Below are positions 46,797-57,474 of a stretch of DNA of 64,000 nt, piece by piece. Within the stretch, counting starts at the first letter, position 1; the number at the start of each line of letters is the position of its first letter. Under the pieces are notes generated by a model that was not told the origin of the DNA, did no database searches, and saw only the letters and a list, made by a program, of their open reading frames with translations. The stretch comes from Roseiarcus sp963820775 (lineage in GTDB: Bacteria > Pseudomonadota > Alphaproteobacteria > Rhizobiales > Beijerinckiaceae), in assembly GCA_963820775.1 (NCBI GenBank), contig CAWGBF010000008.1, forward strand, positions 868,001-932,000, given 5' to 3'. The translations under genes were made by a program, and so were the position numbers.

Positions 46797-48143
46797 ATGG
46801 CCAAAGACCAGCAAGGGCTCGAGCTCGCCGGCGCGCCCGAGTTGGCTCAGGCGTTCGACCACGCGATCGCCGACTATTACGGGCTGACCGGCGATCCGGT
46901 CGGCGTTCTTAAATCTGCGCTCGCGTGCGATCCCGGATTCGCGTTGGGCGGCGTCGCGATTGCGGCCCTCTATATGATCGGCGGCTTTCGCGGTGACCAT
47001 CCGGAGGTCGTAAGCGCGCTTCGTGCGGCCAAAGCGGCAATTGACGGCGCCTCGGAGCGCGAACGGCGCCATCTCGCCGCCGCCAAGGCGTGGGCGCAAG
47101 GTGGAGCCTCGCGGGCGATCCTCGGCTGGGAAACGATCCTTGCCGATAACCCCACCGACGCGCTCGCCTTGCGCCTCGCGCAGGACGCTTATTTCTTCCT
47201 TGGTCGGTCGGCCGCCATTCGCGACTGCGCCGCGCGGGCGCTGCCGGCCTGGGACCGCGACAATCCACTGACGAGCTTTGTCCTTGGGCTTTACGCCTTC
47301 GGGCTCGAGGAGACCGGCGACCTCAAGCGCGCCGAGGACTTCGGCCGCGAGGCGCTCGCCCGCAATCCGCGCGACGCCTGGGCGACGCACGCGCTGGCCC
47401 ACGTGATGGAGACCGCGAACCGGCACGAGGAGGGCGTGGCTTTTCTCAGGTCGACGCGGGCGAATTGGGCGCCTGCTCATTTCATGGCCCACCATAACGG
47501 CTGGCACCTCGCCCTTTTTCTGATCGAGCAGGGTCGGTTCGACGAGGTGCTCGCCGACTATGACCGCTTCACGGCGCCCAAACTTACCGACGACGCGACG
47601 CTCGATCGCATCGACGCGGCTTCGCTCCTGTGGCGGCTCGAGCTTGCGGGGGTCGATGTCGGCGACCGCTGGGCGCCGGTCGCCGACAAATGGATGGCGC
47701 ATGTCGACGACCATCTGCTCGCCTTCAACGATCTGCATTGCGCCTTCGCCGCCGCGCGCTCCCCCGACCGCGACGAGGCGACCCGGCTCACCCGCTCGCT
47801 CGACGCGTATGAGCGCCTGGGCTCAGGCGACAATCGACAAGTGACGGCCGAAGTCGGCCGACGCCTCATCGATGGCGCGCTCGCTTTCGCTAGCGGCGAC
47901 CATGCGCGCGCGGTCGAAGCGATCCTTCCGGTCCGCCATGATGCGGGCCGAATCGGCGGCAGCCACGCCCAGCGCGACATTATCAATCTGACGCTGATCG
48001 CCGCAGCCGAACGCTCGGAACAGTGGGGCCTGGCGCGTGAGCTCCTAGCCGAGCGGGTTCGCGCCCGGCCGACCCCGCAGACCGAAGCTAGGTACGCCCA
48101 AGCGCTCCGCCATACCCAGCACGAGGCTCCATCTGGCGCGTAG
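46797..48143 (+). CDS. TTC38-like TPR protein
   Basis: The 448-residue cytoplasmic protein resembles tetratricopeptide repeat protein 38: helical repeats throughout, with HLAAAKAWAQGGASRAILGW, LAQDAYFFLGRSAAIRDCAA, GLEETGDLKRAEDFGREALA, DAWATHALAHVMETANRHEE and the family-typical HNGWHLALFLIEQGRFDEVL. A purely structural role or an uncharacterised enzyme-associated role are both possible; the function of the family is unknown. It is unrelated to the kinesin-light-chain type TPRs of the CHAT array. It is divergent from the SDR gene. Confidence 0.82.
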   Translation: MAKDQQGLELAGAPELAQAFDHAIADYYGLTGDPVGVLKSALACDPGFALGGVAIAALYMIGGFRGDHPEVVSALRAAKAAIDGASERERRHLAAAKAWAQGGASRAILGWETILADNPTDALALRLAQDAYFFLGRSAAIRDCAARALPAWDRDNPLTSFVLGLYAFGLEETGDLKRAEDFGREALARNPRDAWATHALAHVMETANRHEEGVAFLRSTRANWAPAHFMAHHNGWHLALFLIEQGRFDEVLADYDRFTAPKLTDDATLDRIDAASLLWRLELAGVDVGDRWAPVADKWMAHVDDHLLAFNDLHCAFAAARSPDRDEATRLTRSLDAYERLGSGDNRQVTAEVGRRLIDGALAFASGDHARAVEAILPVRHDAGRIGGSHAQRDIINLTLIAAAERSEQWGLARELLAERVRARPTPQTEARYAQALRHTQHEAPSGA

Positions 48144-48366
48144 CAGACACCTATTGGGGAGCGTTATCAGCACCTTGGGGCGCTGGGGCGCGGCGACCAA
48201 GCCCCGCCATACCGTTGCGGCAATGCAACACATTGATAAAATGTAAAATCTCGCCGTTTAAGAGCACTCCGGTCGGCTGGCCTCCGGTCGTGGACTGCGT
48301 TAAGGAAGGCTCAACGCGTACGCTCTATTTTGATTCAATTGGCTAAGCGTGGGCGTAGGGCTAGGG

Positions 48367-49502
48367 ATGCAGGGGATCGAGGCTACATTCGACGACCTTT
48401 CGTTTGAGGGCGGGGATAGTCCTCAACGCGTTCTGCCTAAAATTGTTCCGGGCGCGGCCGCCTTGGCCTTGGCTGGGGCCGTCGGCGTCTGGGTGCTGCA
48501 CTGGTTCGGTCCCACCGCTCCCGAGGCGGTCTTCTCTCGGTGGACACCCACCGCGGCGGCGCCGGCCATCTCGAGACCCTTCGTCGACATCGCGATTGAC
48601 GCCAATCTGCTCGCTCAATTGAAGTCGGCCGCCCCCATGGCGCCACCGCGGCAGGTCGCGACTTCGAACCTTCGCCGCCCGCTTCTTCCGCCCCGTTCGC
48701 GCTGCCGACCCTCGAACCTTTTCCCCCCGCATCGGCGATCTCGCCGGCCGAGAGCCCGCCGCTGCCGCCGGGGCGCGATTTGCCCCAGATCGGCGAGACG
48801 GAAAGCTTCCCCTTGCCGCCGCCCCGTCCGCCTGGGTTCGGCGCCCCATCGCAGACCACGACGCCAGACCGGCGCGCGCCGCGTCCCGACGTGGCGATTG
48901 CTCCGCCTGCCGCTCCGACCGACAATCGCAACGTCTTCGAGAAGCTGTTCGGATGGGCGCATTCATCCTCGCCGGCCGTCGCTTCCACCACCCAAGCGCG
49001 CACCGCCGCCACCCAGTCGGTCGTGGCCCAGCAACGGGAGCGAGAGTTGGCCTCCGGCCTTGGCAGAGGCCCACTGTTCAGCTTCCCGTCGCCCTTTGGA
49101 AATTCTGCCCCAACTTCCGGCTATGACCGATATACTGCCGTCTATGACATCTCGGCGCGCGTCGTCTATCTGCCGGACGGAACGCGGCTCGAGGCCCATT
49201 CGGGTCTAGGGGAGGCGCTGGACGATCCGCGCTACGTGAGTGTGCGCGCGAAGGGCCCGACACCACCGCATGTCTACGAGCTCACGCTGCGGGAAGGCTC
49301 CTTCCACGGCGTCCAGGCGATACGGCTCAATCCGGTCGGAGAAGGCGGAATTTACGGGCGCGCCGGATTGCTGGCCCACCCGTTCATGCTCGGCCCCAAC
49401 GGCGACTCGAACGGCTGCGTGTCCTTTAAGGACTACAACGCCTTCCTGCGAGCCTATCAGAACGGGCAGATCAACAAGCTCGCCGTCGTCTCCAAGCTTT
49501 GA
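48367..49502 (+). pseudogene. DUF2778 (Tlde1-like) protein, frameshifted
   Basis: The first frame encodes a short cytoplasmic N-terminus, one transmembrane helix (VPGAAALALAGAVGVWVLHW) and a linker to about base 48663. From there the frame changes; a Pro-rich linker (FPLPPPRPPGFGAPS) leads to the C-terminal domain. That domain has the DUF2778 layout, with YDRYTAVYDISARVVYLPDG, GLLAHPFMLGPNGDSNGCVS containing the His and Cys of the L,D-transpeptidase-like site, then FLRAYQNGQINKLAVV. DUF2778 includes the Tlde1 peptidoglycan-active proteins, some of them type VI effectors. The single shift lies in the disordered linker, so it may be an assembly indel; if corrected, the protein is about 378 residues. 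Confidence 0.8.
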
Positions 49503-49607
49503 CACATAGAGTGGTCGCTCGCTCGACGCAGCCCAGACCTCACGAGTTTGGCTCGATCTGGTCGGGGTGGGACGGCGCCCGAAGTTTCGGCCAATTGTCG
49601 TCTTGTT

Positions 49608-49884
49608 CTAGAAACCATCGCCGTATCGGATGATGTTGAAGCCCTCGCCCGGATCGGGAGGGACGAAGAAACTGGTGACGTGGTCGAACTCGGCGTCGCT
49701 GATGCCGTCGCCTCCCACAGCCTTGCCCGCGTGCATGCGCGCCCTGCACACCTCCTCGGGCAGGTCGATGAAATGGAGTCCAGCGATCCTCGCTGATCAC
49801 CAGCGTTCTCTCCGCTTGAGCAAGTTTAGCGGAGAGCGTCGATTTCCGCGGCGGAGCATCCCGCCCGGATGAATGGAATCGCAA
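49608..49884 (-). pseudogene. P-loop kinase (zeta-toxin-like) remnant
   Basis: The start looks like a degraded Walker A (RKSTLSAKLAQAERTLVIS, with G-x-x-G mostly lost) followed by EDRW. The middle of the domain is missing and the end continues in a different frame with HFIDLPEEVCRARMHAR and FVPPDPGEGFNIIRYGDGF, the usual C-terminus of small AAA_33-type ATP-binding proteins. A deletion and frameshifts leave no functional enzyme. Bases 49885-50013 are empty up to the IS1182 end. Confidence 0.55.
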
Positions 49885-50013
49885 TGAAGCCGGCCCGGCG
49901 TCAGGCCGGGGGGACGAATTCGAGCGGCTAACGCGCCGCGCCCTGCCGTCTGGCTCATAGAGGCTCTAGTTAGCGTGACGCTGCCCGGTCTGGTGGTCGC
50001 CCGGAATTGACGG

Positions 50014-51608
50014 AGGCCGTGCGAAAAGGCGATGTTCAAGAGCCTATGCGGGAGCGCAGGAAGCGCGGTTGGGTTTGCTGGCGGTTTATATTTTCATACG
50101 GAGAGGGGCTCAGGCGCCCCTCATCGCCTGGATGAGCGGCTGCACCCCGAGGATTGCGATCATCCGCTTCAGATTGTAGGCGAGAACGTGAAGGCTCATC
50201 TCCGCGCTGACCTTTTCGAGGGTGCGCAGCCTGAAGTGGGTCGCGCCCATCCACGCTTTGATGGTTCCGAATGGATGTTCTGCGGTCTGGCGTCGGATGC
50301 GCATGGTCTTGGGCGCACGGTCTAACCGCTCCTGCATCGCGTCGAGCACGGCTTCGTGCTCCCAGCGCTTGACGCGCCGCTCCTTTGCCGGCGTGCACTT
50401 CGATTTCAGCGCGCAGCCGGCGCATTTCGTCGTCCAGTAGTTATGCAGCTTTCGCCCCGCCTCGACATTCCAATATCGCCAGGTCAGCTTCTCGCCGGCA
50501 GGACAACGATAGACGTCTTCGCCCGCGTCGTAGACGAAATCCTGCTTGCCGAACCGGCCGTCCGCCTTGGCGCCTGAGGTCAGCGGCTTCGGAACGAGCG
50601 GCGTCACGCCCGTCGCCTCGCAGGCCAGAATCTCTTCGCCTTTGAAGTAGCCGCGATCGGCGATCGCCGTCAGTTCGCGCACGCCCGTCGCTTCTTGCGC
50701 CTGCTTGGCCATCGTTGACAGCTGGCTGCGATCGTTGCCGATATTGGTGACCTCGTGCGCAACGATCAGGTGATGCTGCGCATCGACCACGGCCTGCACA
50801 TTGTAGCCGACCAGCCCCGTGTCCTTGCCGCTCGTCGCCATGGATCGCGCGTCGGGGTCAGTCAGCGAAATCTGCTTGTCCGGCGCGGCGCGCACGGCGG
50901 CTTCCAGCGCCTTGTACCTGCGCATCTGCTCTCGCAATGAGGCGATCTTGTCCTTCAGCCGCGCCGACTTGGCTTCAGCCACCTCGCCTTCCTGACGGTC
51001 CGCCGTCTCCAGCGCCGACAGATAGCGCTCGATGCTCGCCTCGACCTGCTCGATGCGGCGCTCAATCGAGCCGCGCGAGAACGATCTGTCGCGGGAGTTG
51101 ACGGCCTTGAACCGGCTTCCGTCGATCGCCACCATCGCGTGGACGAAGAGGTTCAGGCTTCGACACAGCGCGACGAATTGCCGGCAAGCGGAGCGGATCG
51201 CCGGGCCGTTGTCCTTGCGAAAATCGGCGATCGTCTTGAAATCCGGCGCCAGCCGGCCCGTCAGCCACATCATCTCGACGTTGCGCGCCGTTTCGCGCTC
51301 CAAACGTCGGCTCGACTGGATCTGGTTGACGTAGCCGTAGACGTAGATCTTCAGCATCGTCGCGGGATGGTAGGCCGGACGGCCCGTCGGTTCCGCCACC
51401 ACGCCCTCAAACCCCAGCCCCCGCAAATCCAGCTCGTCGACGAAGACGTCGATCGCCCGCACCGGATTGTCTTCAGCTACGTAGTCGTCAACGAACTCGG
51501 GGAGCAAAACGCCTTGCGTTCGGTCCTCACCCTCGACAAAGCGCTTCATCAAGAACCCCGACTCAATCCTTCAGGATTCTAACCCAACCAACCTTTTCAC
51601 ACAGCCTG
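50014..51608 (-). mobile_element. IS1182-family element
   Basis: The left end reads GGCCGTGCGAAAAGG and the reverse complement of the right end reads GGCTGTGTGAAAAGG, giving imperfect inverted repeats about 1.6 kb apart. One full-length transposase lies inside. The exact first base is uncertain by a few positions. A 4-bp target duplication is not obvious. Confidence 0.8.
50110..51552 (-). CDS. IS1182-family transposase
   Basis: This 480-residue DDE transposase is uninterrupted. The N-terminal DUF772-type domain has GRPAYHPATMLKIYVYGYVN and QSSRRLERETARNVEMMWLT with PDFKTIADFRKDN. A coiled charged insert follows (SIERRIEQVEASIERYLSAL). The catalytic Asp residues lie in MVAIDGSRFKAVN and TAIADRGYFKGEE. 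A Cys cluster (YRCPAGEKL, TKCAGCALKSKCTPAK) precedes the Glu-containing end TAEHPFGTIKAWMGATHFRL. Length and motifs fit an active IS1182 enzyme. Confidence 0.92.
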   Translation of the reverse strand: MMKRFVEGEDRTQGVLLPEFVDDYVAEDNPVRAIDVFVDELDLRGLGFEGVVAEPTGRPAYHPATMLKIYVYGYVNQIQSSRRLERETARNVEMMWLTGRLAPDFKTIADFRKDNGPAIRSACRQFVALCRSLNLFVHAMVAIDGSRFKAVNSRDRSFSRGSIERRIEQVEASIERYLSALETADRQEGEVAEAKSARLKDKIASLREQMRRYKALEAAVRAAPDKQISLTDPDARSMATSGKDTGLVGYNVQAVVDAQHHLIVAHEVTNIGNDRSQLSTMAKQAQEATGVRELTAIADRGYFKGEEILACEATGVTPLVPKPLTSGAKADGRFGKQDFVYDAGEDVYRCPAGEKLTWRYWNVEAGRKLHNYWTTKCAGCALKSKCTPAKERRVKRWEHEAVLDAMQERLDRAPKTMRIRRQTAEHPFGTIKAWMGATHFRLRTLEKVSAEMSLHVLAYNLKRMIAILGVQPLIQAMRGA

Positions 51609-52133
51609 GACGTTAAGCGGACATTTCACCGCCCAGACAGGAAAGGTTGTTTCCCCACCCGGCCGCGCGGCGTGGTCACGCTGGACGCTAACGAGGCTCA
51701 GGTTTGTCTGTGTGAAACATTGCGAAGCTCCGTCTGGCCTATGCAAATACCCCCTATTCGCCCAAACCGGAAGAGTCACAAAGTGCACTGCTCCGGGCCG
51801 CCACCCGATTACAACACAATTATCTTGACAATCAATCGGTTGTTATTAACGTTCGAGAAACGGTGCTGACCGGGAAAGCAAGGGATCCAATCTGAAAATC
51901 GCCATATGATTCCGTCGGAATAGGTATTTTTCCCCATTGCCGAAGTGCTCGCGGCGTACTCATCTCTGTTCCTGTGGAAATCGTGCGCTCTCGAAAGCGG
52001 CGCAAGAACCGACTAGATACGTTGAGACGTTCGAGAGCGACCTTTTCCAATGCCTCAATGACCGAACAATTGTCGTGGAGATTCGTCACAGAATTTCTGA
52101 TGCATCCGCAACTAAGGGCTGGGGATTTGAACG
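51609..52133. other. Region without a recognised gene
   Basis: Short open frames exist on both strands (for example 51832-52164 minus), but none has a recognisable motif or ribosome site. The stretch from about 51800 is less GC-rich than its surroundings and probably holds the promoter for the following module or gene. Confidence 0.4.
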
Positions 52134-52481
52134 ATGAGCGTCGCCGACACCATGATCGAGTCATCCGGGTCGACCAGCCTGGTGGCGTCTGGGAACACCT
52201 ATCTGTTTGAGCCGAATGGCGGGTCGGCGGTTCAGTTGAGTTATAACGGAGCGGCCGTTGTGGCCGGTCAATTTGGCGCGTGGACGCCGATTGCTGCGGA
52301 GCGGACGGCGACCGGATATGAGGTCGCCTTGAAGGTCCCAGGCGCCGATCAGTATACGATTTGGCTCACCGACGCCGCCGGCAATTACCTCTCAAGCCCC
52401 TTTGGAGGGGCCGCCTCCGGCCTTCTAGGTAAAACTACCCATTGCGCGCAGTACCCCCCATTAACCAGTATTGGCCCGTGA
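52134..52481 (+). pseudogene. Orphan W_rich_C repeat module
   Basis: After ATG 52134 the frame reads ESSGSTSLVASGNTYLFEPN, then FGAWTPIAAERTATGYEVAL and YTIWLTDAAGNYLSSPFGGA, a near-identical copy of the repeat module in the large protein that follows. Identity runs from about 52154 to 52421 and stops abruptly; the last 20 codons are unrelated. It is best read as a detached module left by recombination, possibly a donor for repeat exchange, and less likely as an independent protein. Confidence 0.65.
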
Positions 52482-53365
52482 CAACTCACAGGTTGTGGGG
52501 AGGATTTCAAATGAAACCGGACCTAATGTGCGTCGTCGGAAACCGCAATTCTTCCGGGAATCCTTCGACCCGCGACGCGCGCGACAACACGCAAATCGCT
52601 TTTGTCGATCCAAACGTTGCACATCGGGAAATTTTGGCAAAGGCGTGGCGCGACAATGTGGAAGCCATAGTCCTTGAACCGACCAGAAGCGCTGACGAGC
52701 AAATCTGCGCGGCCTTGGAGGGTCGCAGCGACCTCAAGGCGATCCATATACTGGCGCACGGTTGTCCGGGGGAAATAGGCTTTGCATCCGGGCGCCTGTC
52801 GACTGCCGCTCTCGATCGATGGTCGCCAGCGCTCGACAAAATGAAAGCGTCGCTCGGGGCCGACGGTCAGGTGCTCCTATGGTCATGCAACGCGGGGGCC
52901 GGAGAGTCCGGAAATGCTCTCGTGAAGGCACTCTCCGAGAAGATTTCGGCTTCCGTTTTCGCGTCATCTGGATTTGTCGGAGCATCCGATCAGGGCGGGA
53001 GTTGGAACCTTGACTTTGGTGCGGACGTTCGGCCGGTGGCGCCGCCAATAACGTCGTCTGGCATGGCTTTCTATCCGGGTCTGCTAGCACTCGGCTGGGC
53101 GGCCACAAAAACGGGGGTAGAAGGCAATACGATTGCGCTCGGTGCCATTACCGGCGCCGTCGGCACGGTTACGATTAGCCAAATTCCGGTGGGCGACACC
53201 CTCATCGACGGGAGCGGCCATTCGTTCACAGCAAGCGCGGGGAATACATCGATCAGTCTCGCGGGCTGGACTTTGTCCTCACTGAAGATAGTCACCGTCA
53301 ATGACATTGACTTCACGCTGACCGCAACAACCACGAGCGGGCAAACCGCCCAGGAATCCGTCGTC

Positions 53366-54753
53366 GTCAATCCGGGGGCGCCGACATTGGCTCCGGTCGC
53401 CGAGACCGGCGTTGAGGGATCGCCGATTGCGTTGAATCTGGGGGCGAGCGCCAAGAATTTGGCGGGCGACAGCAACAGCCTGGCGACGCTGACGATCAGC
53501 GCCATTCCTATCGGCGCGACGCTAAGCGACGGGGTCAAAACCTTCACGGCGACAACGGGCAACACGTCTGTGAGCGTGCTCGGATGGTCGCTGTCGTCTC
53601 TCACCATCACGCCTCTTAACGACGCGAATTTCAGCCTGAGCGTCTCTGCGACACAAATGGATTCGCAAGGGCAGCTGAGCACGGCGAGGACCGCGACCCA
53701 GGCAATTACGGTCAATCCGGGGGCGCCGACATTGGCGCCGGTCGCCGAGACCGGCGTTGAGGGATCGCCCGTTACATTGAATCTTGGGGCGGCGCTTAAG
53801 AGCGTTTCTGGCGACGCTAACAGTTGGGCCTCCGTGGTCGTCAGCGCCATTCCAGTTGGCGCGGTGCTGAGCGACGGCGCTGGCCACTCCTTCACTGCGA
53901 CGGCGGGTAGCACGTCGACGAACATTGCGGCTTGGACCCTCACGAGCCTTAAGATCACACCTGCGAATGCGGCGGACTTCACGCTATCCGTCGCCGCAAC
54001 CGAGAAGGACGCGCAAGGCAACCTCAGCACGGCGACGACCGCGACCGAGGCAATTACGGTCAATCCGGGGGCGCCGACATCGGCTCCGGTCGCAGAGACC
54101 GGCGTTGAGGGATCGCCGATTGCGTTGAATCTGGGGGCGAGCGCCAAGAATTTGGCGGGCGACAGCAACAGCCTGGCGACGCTGACGATCAGCGCCATTC
54201 CTATCGGCGCGACGCTAAGCGACGGGGTCAAAACCTTCACGGCGACAACGGGCAACACGTCTGTGAGCGTGCTCGGATGGTCGCTGTCGTCTCTCACCAT
54301 CACGCCTCTTAACGACGCGAATTTCAGCCTGAGCGCCTCTGCGACACAAATGGATTCGCAAGGGCAGCTGAGCACGGCGACGACCGCGACCGAGGCAATT
54401 ACGGTCAATCCGGTGGCGCCGACATTGGCTCCGGTCGCCGAGACCGGCGTTGAGGGATCGCCGATTGCGTTGAATCTGGGGGCGAGCGCCAAGAATTTGG
54501 CGGGCGACAGCAACAGCCTGGCGACGCTGACGATCAGCGCCATTCCTATCGGCGCGACGCTAAGCGACGGGGTCAACACCTTCACGGCGACAACGGGCAA
54601 CACGTCTGTGAGCGTGCTCGGATGGTCGCTGTCGTCTCTCACCATCACTGCTGTTAACGACGCGAATTTCAGCCTGAGCGTCTCCGCGACACAAATGGAT
54701 TCGCAAGGGCAGCTGAGCACGGCGACGACCGCGACCGAGGCGATTACGGTCGT
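53366..54753 (+). repeat. Four tandem Ig-like DNA repeats, about 346 bp each
   Basis: Units start with GTCAATCCGG at 53366, 53711, 54059 and 54404. Units 1, 3 and 4 are almost identical in DNA, while unit 2 differs in most third positions. All encode one Ig/cadherin-like domain. Such identity favours slippage or unequal exchange and could collapse or expand in assemblies. Confidence 0.85.
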
Positions 54754-54775
54754 CGGGACCGCTCCGACTGGGACG

Positions 54776-56196
54776 GTGATCGAGTCCTTCGGATCGACCC
54801 GCCTACTGGCGTCTGGGAACACCTATCTGCTTGAGCCGAATGGCGGGTCGGCGGTTCAGTTGAGTTATAACGGAGCCGCCGTTGTGGCCGGTCAATTTGG
54901 CGCCTGGACGCCGATTGCTGCGGAGCGGACGGCGACCGGATATGAGGTCGCCTTGAAGGTCCCGGGCGCCGATCAGTATACGATTTGGTTCACCGACGCC
55001 GCCGGCAATTACCTCTCAAGCCCCTTTGGAGGGGCCGCCTCCGGCGCCCAGGTGGAACCCTATGAGGCCAGTTTCCAGCAAGACTTGAACGGCGACGGGA
55101 CGATTGGCGTTCCCGCTCCGTCCGGGGGGACGGTCATCGAGTCATCCGGGTCGACCAGCCTGGTGGCGTCTGGGAACACCTATCTGCTTGAGCCGAATGG
55201 CGGGTCGGCGGTTCAGTTGAGTTATAACGGAGCCGCCGTTGTGGCCGGTCAATTTGGCGCCTGGACGCCGATTGCTGCGGAGCGGACGACGACCGGATAT
55301 GAGGTCGCCTTGAAGGTTCCAGGCGCCGATCAGTATACGATTTGGTTCACCGACGCCGCCGGCAATTACCTCTCAAGCCCCTTTGGAGGGGTCGCCTCCG
55401 GTGCCCAGGTGGAACCCTATGAGGCCAGTTTCCAGCAAGACTTGAACGGCGACGGGACGATTGGCGTTCCCGCTCCGTCCGGGGGGACGGTCATCGAGTT
55501 CATCCGGGTCGACCAGCCTGGTGGCGTCTGGGAACACCTATCTGCTTGAGCCGAATGGCGGGTCGGCGGTTCAGTTGAGTTATAACGGAGCGGCGGTTGT
55601 GGCCGGTCAATTTGGCGCCTGGACGCCGATTGCTGCGGAGCGGACGACGACCGGATATGAGGTCGCCTTGAAGGTCCCGGGCGCCGATCAGTATACGATT
55701 TGGTTCACCGACGCCGCCGGCAATTACCTCTCAAGCCCCTTTGGAGGGGCCGCCTCCGGCGCCCAGGTGGAACCCTATGAGGCCAGTTTCCAGCAAGACT
55801 TGAACGGCGACGGGACGATTGGCGTTCCCGCTCCGTCCGGGGGGACGGTCATCGAATCATCCGGGTCGACCAGCCTGGTGGCGTCTGGGAACACCTATCT
55901 GCTTGAGCCGAATGGCGGGTCGGCGGTTCGGTTGAGTTATAACGGAGCGGCCGTTGTGGCCGGTCAATTTGGCGCGTGGACGCCGATTGCTGCGGAGCGG
56001 ACGGCGACCGGATATGAGGTCGCCTTGAAGGTCCCAGGCGCCGATCAGTATACGATTTGGCTCACCGACGCCGCCGGCAATTACCTCTCAAGCCCCTTTG
56101 GAGGGGCCGCCTCCGGCGCCCAGGTGGAACCCTATGAGGCCAGTTTCCAGCAAGACTTGAACGGCGACGGGACGATTGGCGTTCCCGGGTCGTCGG
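54776..56196 (+). repeat. Four tandem W_rich_C DNA repeats, about 357 bp each
   Basis: Units begin at 54776, 55133, 55490 and 55848, and all share long identical runs. The third has the single extra T that breaks the frame. The family matches the tryptophan-rich C-terminal domain first named in Synechocystis (PF07483), common in secreted proteins of rhizobia and cyanobacteria. Confidence 0.85.
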
Positions 56197-57057
56197 ACCA
56201 GCCGTTGTTCGCTTATCAAGGCACAGACGCTAACGGCGCGCAGATATATGATGTCACCTGGAGCAACTCCGGTCTGCAACCGTTCGCTGTTCGAGTGCTC
56301 ACCCCCCAACATCCATCGGCGGCTTATCCGCACAGCTTTCTCTACGACCTCCCCGTCGAACCTGGCCTCGCTCAGTCAACATTCGGCAGCGGCCTCAATG
56401 AACTCCAAAACCTAGACGTCGAGGATCAATACAATGCGACAATCGTTGAGCCGATCTTTCCTGCCTACTCGTGGTACGCCGATAGTTCGACCGATGCGAC
56501 TGTCAACTACGAGACTTTCATGGCCGATATCTTGCCGGAATGGGTCGAGAGCAATTTCTCCACGACCGGAACCGAAAAGAACTTGTTAGTCGGATTCTCA
56601 AAGTCGGGATACGGCGCTCTTGACCTTGAGTTGAAACATCCGTCCGTGTTTTCAGCTGTCGCAGCATTTGATTTCCCAGCTGATATGACCTCTGACGACC
56701 AGTATGGAGGCGGTGCGAATTACGGCACTCAGGAGAATTTCCAAGAAAATTACGAATTGAGCAGCAGTTTCGTTGGCGCCCTGAAAGCGCCGTTCACCAC
56801 CCAAGATCGCATCCTCATTTCCGAGGGTTCAGCGTTTCAGAGCGACGTCGCGGACTTCGACACGTTACTTACGTCGCAAGGCGTCATGCATACGCTCTTA
56901 AATCAAACGAACGATACTCACAGTTGGTCTGGCGGCTGGTTGTCGAGTGCCATAGCAGGGCTTTATGGCATGGAGAAGAACTTGAACTCCGGCGCGACTT
57001 AAGCGCAGGACCCATAAAAGTTCTTGTTTGCGGCGAATTGGCTGATTCTTAGGCGAT

Positions 57058-57310
57058 GTGAGGAGGCTTCGCCATCGCTGGTTTGTCTTTTGCTGTCCCA
57101 GGCTCAGCTCCGTTGGATTGAGCGGTCGTTATCGGTTTCGCATGGATTGCGCGGGTGGATCGTCGGATCGTCAGCGCCACCGTCGTTGTGATCGAGAACG
57201 GGCCGCATTGGCGGGATGCGCCCGCACGACTATGGCCCGCACAACGGTTCCTCCGCGGGAGTCGGACGCCGTGTTTCTCGATTTCCCCCACACCGCCTCG
57301 CCTTGAAGCC
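57058..57310 (+). pseudogene. IS5-family transposase remnant
   Basis: In mixed frames the stretch reads FLLSQAQLRWIERSLSVSHG, then DRQIVSATVV-like sequence and IENGPHWRDAPAR followed by YGPHNGSS, matching the N-terminal DUF4096 part of IS5 transposases (LRNGLQWRDAPAxYGPHKT). The DDE core is absent. The frame changes at least twice. It is a short fossil with no visible ends. Confidence 0.65.
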
Positions 57311-57451
57311 TTAGCTAGTTGACAGCGTTTATACTTGGGGTCATGGTTAATACAACCAAAGCGTTGTAGACCCTTCGGCGCTGCTCTGGTCGGCAAACTC
57401 CGTCGCGAACCCCCATCTCGGCGGACACCCGTTCTAAGCAGGCTGGGGAGG

Positions 57452-57474
57452 GGGCGGCCTTCGGGCCGCCCTTT
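57452..57474. terminator. Rho-independent terminator
   Basis: GGGCGGCC-TTCG-GGCCGCCC is a perfect 8-bp stem with the extra-stable TTCG loop, followed by TTTATAATTT. It lies after the esterase-containing gene and IS5 remnant and before the flippase gene, so it should insulate the latter from upstream transcription. Confidence 0.85.

Larger units (their letters stand above)
52511..57002 (+). pseudogene. Large secreted DUF4347 / Ig-repeat / W_rich_C / esterase protein, one frameshift
   Basis: ATG 52511 follows GGGGAGGATTTCAA. The N-terminal 200 residues form a DUF4347 domain, with AIHILAHGCPG (His79, His83) and LLWSCNAG (Cys126), a caspase-like His-Cys pattern. Five Ig/cadherin-like repeats follow; the last four share starts like ETGVEGSPIALNLG and are about 115 residues long. 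Then come four W_rich_C modules of about 119 residues (FGAWTPIAAER; DQYTIWFTDAAGNYL; SFQQDLNGDGTIGVP). The end is a putative esterase with nucleophile elbow GFSKSGYG and a late His in THSW. One extra T at about 55498 shifts the frame in module 3; corrected, the protein has about 1,496 residues. No classical signal peptide is seen, so export, perhaps type I, is inferred from the domain types. Confidence 0.85.

Noticed and set aside
53071..54822. 583-codon open frame on the minus strand
   Set aside because: It is an antisense shadow of the Ig-like repeat region; its length comes from repeated codon bias, and it has no start context or known motif.
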